Notes under the pieces: model-generated | Seen by the model: only the letters and a program-made list of their open reading frames with translations | Told to the model about the DNA's origin: nothing | Database searches by the model: none | NCBI GenBank assembly: GCA_964428905.1 | Contig: CAYSAA010000247.1 | Location: forward strand, 1-6,354 | Length of the DNA: 6,354 nt | From: CAYSAA01 sp964428905 | GTDB taxonomy: Bacteria; Atribacterota; Phoenicimicrobiia; Phoenicimicrobiales; Stramentimicrobiaceae | Reading direction: 5' to 3' | In this document: positions 1 to 5,640 of the stretch, one piece after another | Position numbering within the stretch: the first letter of the stretch is position 1 | How the letters are laid out: each line of letters opens with the position of its first letter | Translations under genes and position numbers: made by a program

Positions 1-288
1 GGAATAATTACCTGTGATGATCCAACTTGTATGTCAGATAGTGGGTTAGGCTTGGACGTGAATAAAATGATGATCAACAATATCATTTCAAGATGGTATT
101 CCCACAGTGATGCAGATTTCCAAACTCGTGTATCTGAAATGTTCAATGGGAGTGCGTTACAGAAAAAAGGGAAATGCATCCAGTCAAAAAAATACCCCAT
201 CATCGGAATAACAGTTGATTATTTCATCAAGGGTAACAGCATTACCGGCGTAATTCATGGAAACAGCTTTCAAGGCTGTACAAACTGA
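1..288 (+). CDS. 3' end of an unrecognised protein (partial)
   Basis: The frame is open from the first base of the window to a TGA at 286-288, giving 95 visible residues. The true start lies upstream, so the ATG at 31 need not be the start. I do not recognise the family. The visible part has four cysteines (two close together near the left edge in TCDDPTC, one near the middle, one four residues from the end) and a beta-rich C-terminal stretch (YPIIGITVDYFIKGNSITG). Paired cysteines would suit a secreted or periplasmic protein, but the N-terminus that would show a signal peptide is missing. Base composition is more balanced than in the AT-rich genes after position 1000, which suggests a different origin. 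Coding is supported by the uninterrupted frame and plausible composition only. Confidence 0.5.
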   Translation, partial: GIITCDDPTCMSDSGLGLDVNKMMINNIISRWYSHSDADFQTRVSEMFNGSALQKKGKCIQSKKYPIIGITVDYFIKGNSITGVIHGNSFQGCTN

Positions 289-304
289 AACCTAATCGGG
301 TAAG

Positions 305-329
305 GGGGAGCTTCTAACTTTCTCTCCCC
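305..329 (+). other. short G/C-rich hairpin after the first gene
   Basis: GGGGAG at 305-310 can pair with CTCCCC at 324-329 around a 13-base loop. It lies 17 bases after the stop codon of the upstream gene, where a terminator might be expected, but no T-run follows (the next bases are ACACC). It could be a transcript-end stabilising hairpin or a weak terminator. Function is uncertain. Confidence 0.3.
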
Positions 330-339
330 ACACCACCCC

Positions 340-368
340 TTGACCTTCATGTCTCATTGACCTATACT
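340..368 (+). promoter_or_regulatory. sigma70-like promoter P1
   Basis: A -35 box TTGACC at 340-345 (5 of 6 to TTGACA) is separated by exactly 17 bases from a -10 box TATACT at 363-368 (5 of 6 to TATAAT). Transcription would start near 375. No protein gene with a credible ribosome binding site follows. The first downstream signal is the strong hairpin at 435-471, which suggests a short non-coding transcript. Confidence 0.5.
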
Positions 369-374
369 CACATC

Positions 375-471
375 GTGTAAAAGTACATTTTTCTAGAAAA
401 CCTCCTTAATCGAGGGTACAATGAGTTGAAAGAAAAAGACCCTGCTTTTCATGAAGAGAAGTGGGGTTTTT
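375..471 (+). ncRNA. candidate small RNA, unit 1
   Basis: This interval runs from the predicted start of promoter P1 to the end of a strong terminator-like hairpin, about 97 nt. It contains a small hairpin (CCTC at 401-404 with GAGG at 412-415) whose left arm and loop read ACCTCCTTA (400-408), the same as the anti-Shine-Dalgarno tail of 16S rRNA. The CGAGG (411-415), AGACCC (437-442) and GTGGGGTT (461-468) segments recur in the same order in a second unit at about 749-845. This is inference from promoter, terminator and repetition. No known RNA family was recognised. Confidence 0.33.
435..471 (+). terminator. Rho-independent terminator-like hairpin T1
   Basis: The arm 435-450 pairs with 456-471 over 16 positions, counting several G-T wobbles, around a five-base loop (ATGAA). 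The right arm ends GTGGGGTTTTT, so the T-run closes the stem and the A-run of the left arm pairs with it. This makes it potentially bidirectional. The stem also argues against a 74-codon open frame that would begin at 451 inside the loop. Confidence 0.6.
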
Positions 472-701
472 ATGGAGGAAGCCATTGAGGGAAGAACATA
501 CGATCATTCATCGATTAATCCTATTATCCTGGTATTGAAGCATGTGTGCTCCGAGCATTACCACAGTCCTCCAGGGCATGACGCGATTGTGGACTGTGGC
601 CTTTCATACCCGGGCCTGGGGAACACCATCGGGGCTGAACCAGGCCTTTCTCAACATACCTTTCTCATTCAATGATGATACCTCGTAGTCTTTATTACCT
701 C
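472..701. other. no gene or signal recognised
   Basis: An open frame runs through most of this stretch (ATG at 451 or 472, stop at 673-675), but its starts lie in or just after the T1 hairpin, there is no proper ribosome binding site, and the translation resembles no family I know. Bases 540-660 are clearly more GC-rich than their surroundings and contain short G/C repeats around CCCGGGCC. They may be a remnant of older sequence. I see no RNA gene or mobile element here. Confidence 0.3.
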
Positions 702-741
702 TAAAACTCCCCCTTGACATCCGCAATAAATGGGAGTTTTA
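702..741. terminator. perfect 10-bp inverted repeat, possible bidirectional terminator
   Basis: TAAAACTCCC at 702-711 is the exact complement of GGGAGTTTTA at 732-741, with a 20-base loop. Each arm ends in a short T-run when read outward on its own strand, so it could stop transcription in either direction, weakly because of the long loop. The loop also holds a consensus -35 box (TTGACA, 714-719), so the element may instead be a regulated promoter region or operator-like palindrome. Confidence 0.35.
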
Positions 742-742
742 T
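714..742 (+). promoter_or_regulatory. sigma70-like promoter P2 (weak -10)
   Basis: A perfect -35 box TTGACA (714-719) is followed after 17 bases by TTTTAT (737-742), a 4 of 6 match to TATAAT that lacks the important second-position A. It stands in the same position relative to hairpin T2 as promoter P1 does to T1: 70 bases from -10 end to stem here, 66 there. That parallel is the main reason to take it seriously. It overlaps the inverted repeat 702-741. Confidence 0.3.
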
Positions 743-748
743 TAGGTG

Positions 749-845
749 GTTGATGTTTGGTAGTTAAAACCATAACCAATAACTCTCACCGAGGTAATAT
801 GTTTCATACGTAGACCCCATTTCTCATATAGAGAGGTGGGGTTAT
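749..845 (+). ncRNA. candidate small RNA, unit 2
   Basis: This is the second copy of the promoter-hairpin-terminator arrangement, again about 97 nt if transcription starts near 749. CGAGG (790-794), AGACCC (812-817) and GTGGGGTT (836-843) match unit 1 in order and approximate spacing, while the sequence between them has diverged. A short CTC/GAG hairpin at 783-793 stands where unit 1 has its CCTC/GAGG hairpin, but the anti-Shine-Dalgarno match is absent. Existence and function are inferred. Confidence 0.28.
813..843 (+). terminator. terminator-like hairpin T2
   Basis: The arm 813-825 pairs with 831-843 over 13 uninterrupted positions (three are G-T wobbles) around the loop ATATA. The right arm ends GTGGGGTT and is followed by ATTGTTTGT, a poor T-tract, so termination may be weaker than at T1. 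Stem composition and loop size resemble T1 closely. Confidence 0.5.
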
Positions 846-871
846 TGTTTGTATTAGGGCTGAGATTAATG

Positions 872-967
872 CCAAAACTTGAAGTATTAAGGGAAAGCAA
901 ATATGCCTGAAAATATGTTCATTATCATTATATCAGGGCAAATTTGCCTGTCAATCAATGGTTATAT
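872..967 (+). repeat. left boundary core site with possible attC (unclear)
   Basis: GTTATAT at 961-967 acts as the right core (R') site at the start of cassette 1, because its reverse complement ATATAAC is the left core of that cassette's own attC at 5479-5485. Upstream lies an imperfect stem, 897-910 with 933-947, having one mismatch and one bulged G (936), which could be the folded arm of the previous cassette's attC. A left core is not clear: CCAAAAC at 872-878 is only a weak candidate, and the bulge is on the right arm rather than the left. The site may therefore be an attI, a degenerate attC or a secondary insertion site. The core at 961 is well supported; the rest is not. Confidence 0.35.
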
Positions 968-1000
968 TGCTAATAAGAAATCATCTCTCATAAAAAATAT

Positions 1001-1675
1001 ATGAAAATATCTGAAATACCAGAAGATCAAAGACCCAGAGAGAAACTTCTTAATAAAGGTGCCAATAATTTATCAACAGAAGAATTATTAGCAATTTTTC
1101 TAAGAATCGGAACAAAGAATAAAAGTGCAATTGATTTAGCTAAAGATTTAATTGATAATTCTGGTGGTCTTAGGGGATTGTATAATTCAGATATAAATTC
1201 CTTGCTTAAAATTAACGGATTAGGCAAAGCTAAAATCGCACAGTTGCTTGCTGTAATTGAATTGAATAAACGTTATTTAGAAGAAAATTTAAGAGAACGC
1301 GAGATCATTGAAGATTCTAAATCTATTTTTGATTATCTTTACTTGACAATGCGAGATTTAGATTTCGAGTTGTTCAAAGTAATCTATTTAAATGGTCAAA
1401 ATCAGATTATGAACATTGAAGATATTTTTAAAGGAACAATAACCCATAGTCATATTTACACACGAGAAATTATTAAAGGTGCTCTCAGAAATAACGCTAC
1501 TTCGATCGTCTGTATTCATAATCATCCTTCTGGCAACCCAACTCCAAGTGATGCAGATATTGAAGTAACTAAAAAAATTAAAAATTCTTGTGAAGCAATC
1601 GGAATAGTGTTGCTCGATCATATAATAATTGGGAATAATCAATATTTTAGTTTCAAGGACAAGGAACTTGTATGA
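1001..1675 (+). CDS. radC: RadC family protein (JAB/MPN+ metalloprotease-like)
   Basis: This is a complete 224-residue RadC (UPF0758/YicR type), the normal length for the family. An N-terminal helical part contains the start signature ending RPREKLL, and a helix-hairpin-helix at about 68-83 (INGLGKAKIAQL) may touch DNA. The C-terminal JAB domain carries the intact zinc signature H173-x-H175-x7-S183-xx-D186 within HNHPSGNPTPS, followed by DHIIIG at 206-211. The role of RadC is not settled: the old link to DNA repair was withdrawn for E. coli, and homologues are common on mobile and defence islands. The start has no clear Shine-Dalgarno sequence. The stop overlaps the next start as ATGA, so translation is coupled to the methylase-nuclease gene. 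This suggests a shared role, perhaps in DNA processing or control of the restriction system. Confidence 0.93.
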   Translation: MKISEIPEDQRPREKLLNKGANNLSTEELLAIFLRIGTKNKSAIDLAKDLIDNSGGLRGLYNSDINSLLKINGLGKAKIAQLLAVIELNKRYLEENLREREIIEDSKSIFDYLYLTMRDLDFELFKVIYLNGQNQIMNIEDIFKGTITHSHIYTREIIKGALRNNATSIVCIHNHPSGNPTPSDADIEVTKKIKNSCEAIGIVLLDHIIIGNNQYFSFKDKELV

Positions 1676-4062
1676 TACCGAAAAAATACATTAAAACAGA
1701 TGAAGCTTATCCAAAAGATTTCGGTTCACTTATAAAAGATGGAAGCCAAAAATCATATTTCAAAATTGAAGATGGAAAAGTAACATATATTGAACAATCA
1801 TTTTCAGATAATTTTGATCATCCTGAAGAAAAAGTGAGAGTCGGACTATTCTATGATTTAATTGAAAAATATGGCTATAAAAATGAAAAAGAAATAATTG
1901 ACTTAGAATTCAAAAGAACAATTGGCCACCCTTATAAAATAAGCAAAAGCTTATTGGACATTATTCTTTATCGCCCTGACAAAACCCCATTTGCCATCTT
2001 TGAATTAAAATCTGAAAGCGATTATGAAAAATATTTTGAAGATTCTATTAAAACTCAATTATTTGAAAGAGCAGCTAATGAAGATAAGGGAAGTGGAATT
2101 TTAAATTATCTGATCTATTATACCAGATACTATGATGATTCTGAATTAATTGAAAAAACACAGGTCATAGATTATACGAAATTTAAAACATGGGAACAAT
2201 GGGAAGAAGCAGGACGACCAAATTTAAGAGTTATCCCTCAAAATTATGGGATTGTTGATAAACCACCGAGATTTATCAAAGGCAGCTTGAATCCAGAAAA
2301 CCAACTGCGAGATAATGTTAAGAAAGAAGAATTAGATCGAATTGCTGATGATTTACACAGTGTTTTGTGGGGCGGTGGTCGGCACCAAAATGAGTTATTT
2401 TATAACCTAATAGGATTATTTTTAACAAAAATTATGGATGAAAAAATTAAAGCGAACGGCGAACCATATGATTTTCAAATATTCTTTGAAGGCAATTCGA
2501 GTGAACCATCAGAAAAAACCTATGAGAGAATAAATAAATTATATCGTGGTGAATTTGATAATAAGACTAACAAATATACACAATGTGCATTGAATTATCT
2601 TCTTGGATATTCGGACGAGAAATTGAAAAAGACTCCAGATATTGTATTCGATGCAAACAAAGTTAAGTATGTTGTTGAAACTATTCAAAGCATTTCATTT
2701 ACAGCAAATAAATATGATGTCTTGGGCGATTTTTTTGAAAAGATTGTCAGGTCTGAACTCAAACAAACAAAAGGACAATACCTCACTCACCACAATATTG
2801 TCGATTTTATAGTGAAAGCTTTAAGAATTGATGAATTAGCAGTTGATCTTATTAACGGTATGGATGGACGTCCAAGATTACCATTTGTAATTGACCCCGC
2901 ATGTGGTTCAGGAACCTTTTTGATACAAACAATGAAGGAAATTACAAATCATGTTTTAGGGGATAAAGGTAAATACGACATTTTAAGACAAACAGATGAT
3001 GTTGAAGAATTCTTGGAAGTCAATTTCCCTGAAAGAAAAAAAAATGTATGGGCAAAAGAATATATTTATGGAATTGAAATAAATCCTGACTTAGCAATGG
3101 CAAGTAAGGTGAATATGGTGGGACATGGTGATGGCTCTGCAAATATCCATCCTGCTGATGGTTTAATTAAATTTAGCAGGTATGATAATGCAAAGCTTTT
3201 AAATATTGAAACCAAAAATACAGTATATGAAAAATTGGTGAATGAACAATTTGATGTTGTTATTTCAAATCCACCTTTTAGCGTAACAGTGGATAGAGAA
3301 ACTGCAAAGCAGTTCCCTGATCTTTACTTGCAAGGTGAAAAAATAGCAAATTCTTTAAAAAAGGAAGCAAAGAAGGAAGTTGATACAGAAAATCTATTTA
3401 CTGAAAGATGGTATCAACTTTTACGTTCTCATGGCAGATTAGGTGTTGTATTGCCAGAGTCTGTTTTCGATACAACAAATAATAGAGATATTAGGCTATT
3501 TATTTTTAAATATTTTTGGGTAAGAGCAGTCATATCTTTACCATACTTGACCTTTGCACCATATACAATGACAAAAACAAGTCTTCTTTTTGCTCAAAAA
3601 AAGAATGAATCTGAAGTTAGAAAGTGGGATGATAAATGGAATGAATATACAAAAGAGTTTTATATTTTTAAAAAGGAATATGAAAAACAAAAAAGGAGAA
3701 CAGAAACAAAGGAAATAAAAGAAGAATATTTAAAATCGTTAAAAAAATATTTAGGAAATTTATATGATTCTAAGGATGATGATCGTTCTGTTGCTGAATT
3801 GAAGGAAAAATATGAAGAAGATCTTAAACAAGTTGATCAAGATTGGTGGGTATTTAGTAAGATAAGCCACGATTTTAATTATGAAATATTTATGGCCCAC
3901 GCAGAAGAAATTGGATATAAACGTGGTGCTAATAAAGAGGAAGTGAGATCCAATGAACTTTTTGAATCTTATGAAGTCAATGGACAAAGAGTAATAAAGA
4001 TCAATTATGATAATCCAAATAAAATTTTAGATTCATTTATTAAAAATGTGAAATGGCTATGA
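1672..4062 (+). CDS. hsdM: fused HsdR_N-like nuclease and N6-adenine DNA methyltransferase (HsdM-like)
   Basis: This 796-residue protein is well above the 500-residue size of a plain HsdM. Residues about 50-135 look like the HsdR N-terminal nuclease domain: EEKVR at 52-56, then D96 and E111-x-K113 in the order of a PD-(D/E)XK active site. Residues about 220-640 form the methyltransferase: GQYLTH near 368, the AdoMet motif DPACGSGTF at 408-416, GIEINP at 467-471 and the catalytic NPPF at 533-536. A very charged, probably coiled-coil stretch (about 643-722) and a short C-terminal region follow. It would methylate adenine, and probably cut DNA, at sites chosen by the HsdS partner. That layout resembles Type IIB BcgI-like or Type IIG enzymes. 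There is no helicase region and no separate hsdR nearby. The start ATG overlaps the radC stop. If the nuclease part is inactive, it would be a methylase only. Confidence 0.88.
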   Translation: MIPKKYIKTDEAYPKDFGSLIKDGSQKSYFKIEDGKVTYIEQSFSDNFDHPEEKVRVGLFYDLIEKYGYKNEKEIIDLEFKRTIGHPYKISKSLLDIILYRPDKTPFAIFELKSESDYEKYFEDSIKTQLFERAANEDKGSGILNYLIYYTRYYDDSELIEKTQVIDYTKFKTWEQWEEAGRPNLRVIPQNYGIVDKPPRFIKGSLNPENQLRDNVKKEELDRIADDLHSVLWGGGRHQNELFYNLIGLFLTKIMDEKIKANGEPYDFQIFFEGNSSEPSEKTYERINKLYRGEFDNKTNKYTQCALNYLLGYSDEKLKKTPDIVFDANKVKYVVETIQSISFTANKYDVLGDFFEKIVRSELKQTKGQYLTHHNIVDFIVKALRIDELAVDLINGMDGRPRLPFVIDPACGSGTFLIQTMKEITNHVLGDKGKYDILRQTDDVEEFLEVNFPERKKNVWAKEYIYGIEINPDLAMASKVNMVGHGDGSANIHPADGLIKFSRYDNAKLLNIETKNTVYEKLVNEQFDVVISNPPFSVTVDRETAKQFPDLYLQGEKIANSLKKEAKKEVDTENLFTERWYQLLRSHGRLGVVLPESVFDTTNNRDIRLFIFKYFWVRAVISLPYLTFAPYTMTKTSLLFAQKKNESEVRKWDDKWNEYTKEFYIFKKEYEKQKRRTETKEIKEEYLKSLKKYLGNLYDSKDDDRSVAELKEKYEEDLKQVDQDWWVFSKISHDFNYEIFMAHAEEIGYKRGANKEEVRSNELFESYEVNGQRVIKINYDNPNKILDSFIKNVKWL

Positions 4063-5501
4063 TATCAGTCGTAAATTTTTCCGACATTAGTAAAAGGCTA
4101 TTACTACGTTTTGGTTCTCGCTACGTTGATTTTTGGAAGAACCAAAATGGTCGGATTTTTCAGAATAAATTAAAAACAATTAAATTAAAATATTTAGTAA
4201 AGTTTTCATCTGCGAAAGTAATAAAGAAAAATTCGGTTGATGGTTTATATCAGCTAATCGATCTTGCAAATATTGAGCCTGGTACTGGCTTTCCAATTAA
4301 TCTTGAAAATAATATAGTCGACAACATTGGTTCAGATAAAGTTTATCTAAGTGATGCAGATTTAGTTTTTTCAAAATTAAATAGTCATATTGGCTATGTA
4401 TTTTTATTAAATGATATTCCTCAAGATGAATATGAAATCATTGGTTCAACTGAATTTTATCCACTCAATGTGGACAGTACTAAGATAAATACAAAGTTTC
4501 TTAAGTATATACTGCTACATAATGATTTTCGGAAAAAAGCATTATTCTTAAGGTCTGGTAAGAGTCAAAGTCACCCAAGAATTCAAAAAGATGATTTTCT
4601 AAATTTAGAGATACCGAATATTGATTACTCTAAGCAGGAAAGAATCGTACAAAAAATCGATGAGTTAGAAAAAAATATTTCAATTTTTAGAAATAAAGTA
4701 GAATCTTTACAGAAAATAATAGATGTTGTTTACACTAAGTATAAATTAAAAACGGTTTCTATAAATTTCTTTAGGACAGAAAAATTTAACACAAATTTAA
4801 AATACATCAGTCAAAATAAGGCATTACGTATTGGTGCAGAATATAATCATTTTTGGCTTACCCATAATGGTCATTTATTTGAGGGTACATCAAATGTTTA
4901 TGAAATCATACCTTTAAAGAGATTAATCAAGTTATCAGATAAATCAACTCTTAAGAAAGGTATTTTAAGTGAACCAAGAATATTAATCGACTTCGAACAA
5001 ATTGAAGCTCTATATAGCATAATAAATATAGATAATATTGTGTCGGAAATCGGGTCAGATAAAGTCGAGTTCGGTAATTGTGATTTCGTTACCAATAAAT
5101 TGGATCCATATTCTGGTTACACCTTTATCAATAAGCCAGAGCTAAATATGATTGGTACGACTGAACTTTGGCCAATGGAAGTAATTGATAAAACAAAAAC
5201 ACACGTTCATTATATCCACTATCTTTTATTGTCTACAGAATACCTCGAGAAGTCAAAATTATTAATGAGTGGTAAACGACACCCCAGAATACATCACTTA
5301 GATCTATTAAATATTAAAGTGCCTTTTCCAAAATATGAAATTCAAGAAAACATAGTAAAAGAAATTCAAGAGCGAGAAATTAAATCAGAAAAAGCTCGTG
5401 TAAAAATAAGAACACTTAGAAAGCAAATTGATGATTTAATTTCAGAAGAATTATCAAAAATAGAAAACCATAAAGGCAATATAACCATTGGTTCAACTTG
5501 A
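4053..5501 (+). CDS. hsdS: restriction-modification specificity subunit (HsdS)
   Basis: This is a 482-residue S protein made of two related halves, about 14-230 and 255-470. Each half is a target recognition domain followed by a coiled-coil spacer (about 194-230 and 431-470). Matching landmarks are IGSDKV (92-97 and 333-338), IGSTEFYP/IGTTELWP (130-137 and 367-374) and HPRI (174-177 and 410-413), the last being common in S subunits. Two TRDs imply a split recognition sequence. It should bind the upstream nuclease-methylase and direct it to DNA. The gene overlaps the methylase end. The ATG at 4059 gives an ATGA overlap exactly like the radC junction and may be the real start, two codons shorter; neither start has a clear ribosome binding site. 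The last codons (from 5479) lie inside the attC site. Confidence 0.92.
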   Translation: MAMISVVNFSDISKRLLLRFGSRYVDFWKNQNGRIFQNKLKTIKLKYLVKFSSAKVIKKNSVDGLYQLIDLANIEPGTGFPINLENNIVDNIGSDKVYLSDADLVFSKLNSHIGYVFLLNDIPQDEYEIIGSTEFYPLNVDSTKINTKFLKYILLHNDFRKKALFLRSGKSQSHPRIQKDDFLNLEIPNIDYSKQERIVQKIDELEKNISIFRNKVESLQKIIDVVYTKYKLKTVSINFFRTEKFNTNLKYISQNKALRIGAEYNHFWLTHNGHLFEGTSNVYEIIPLKRLIKLSDKSTLKKGILSEPRILIDFEQIEALYSIINIDNIVSEIGSDKVEFGNCDFVTNKLDPYSGYTFINKPELNMIGTTELWPMEVIDKTKTHVHYIHYLLLSTEYLEKSKLLMSGKRHPRIHHLDLLNIKVPFPKYEIQENIVKEIQEREIKSEKARVKIRTLRKQIDDLISEELSKIENHKGNITIGST

Positions 5502-5608
5502 CCGCAGGGGATGTGTTGTTTTTTAAATTTTGTAGTACGCATCAAGTTTTTTGGTTAGTCAAAGTCTGTGCCCCGCAATCCTGCGGCAAATTACCCAAAA
5601 CGTTATGT
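5479..5608 (+). repeat. attC recombination site of cassette 1
   Basis: The left core ATATAAC (5479-5485) pairs with the right core GTTATGT (5602-5608) over seven positions with one G-T wobble. After an unpaired spacer (about 5486-5488 and 5598-5601), the arms 5489-5508 and 5580-5597 pair with two mismatches and two extra bases, C5494 and A5501, both on the left arm. Extra-helical bases on the left arm are the known strand-choice signal of attC. The innermost pairs, CCGCAGG (5502-5508) with CCTGCGG (5580-5586), are perfect. The 71-base end loop is AT-rich. The total of 130 bases is within the usual attC range of about 57-141. The hsdS stop codon (5499-5501) lies inside the left arm. Confidence 0.75.
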
Positions 5609-5627
5609 GAGGCCCAATTGAAATACT

Positions 5628-5632
5628 AGAGG
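5628..5632 (+). promoter_or_regulatory. ribosome binding site of the cassette 2 gene
   Basis: AGAGG lies eight bases before the ATG at 5641. It is the only clear Shine-Dalgarno sequence among the genes of the window and fixes the start of the downstream gene. Confidence 0.6.
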
Positions 5633-5640
5633 CGTATCTA

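Larger units (their letters stand above)
962..5602 (+). mobile_element. integron gene cassette 1 (radC - RM fusion - hsdS), about 4.6 kb
   Basis: Integron recombination joins cassettes between the G and TT of GTTRRRY core sites. Here that gives boundaries at 961/962 and 5602/5603. Bases 961-970 are an exact reverse complement of 5476-5485, as expected because the left core of a cassette's attC pairs with the cassette's own first bases when it is circular. The cassette carries three + strand genes in one overlapping operon with only about 38 bases before the first start codon, and ends in an attC site of about 130 bases. Typical cassettes hold one gene of under 1 kb, so the size and gene count are unusual. 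No promoter of convincing quality is seen inside the leader, so expression may depend on upstream promoters. Confidence 0.75.

Noticed and set aside
451..675. Open frame of 74 codons on the + strand
   Set aside because: Its first ATG lies in the loop of hairpin T1 and the second right after its T-run. There is no proper ribosome binding site and no recognisable domain. Treated as chance.
777..847. CAATAAC and GTTATTG, perfect seven-base complements 71 bases apart, as a possible further attC
   Set aside because: The inner arms next to these cores do not pair with each other. The right core overlaps the terminator-like stem at 813-843, which pairs better. Likely coincidence.
940..976. Promoter for cassette 1 just before radC (TATATT at 963-968, TAATAA at 971-976)
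   Set aside because: No -35 box of reasonable quality lies at 16-18 bases from either hexamer in this AT-rich leader.
3598..3840. Lysine/glutamate-rich stretch of the methylase gene as a frameshift or low-complexity artefact
   Set aside because: The frame continues without interruption to a sensible C-terminal region, and a charged coiled-coil insert is plausible in HsdM-like proteins.
1001..5501. Classical Type I hsdMSR operon
   Set aside because: No HsdR helicase-translocase is present, the methylase carries its own nuclease-like domain, and an attC closes the cassette right after hsdS.
5509..5579. T-rich stretch between hsdS and the next gene as a terminator or promoter
   Set aside because: It is better explained as the variable end loop of the attC. 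No separate GC-rich stem precedes the T-run and no good promoter pair was found.
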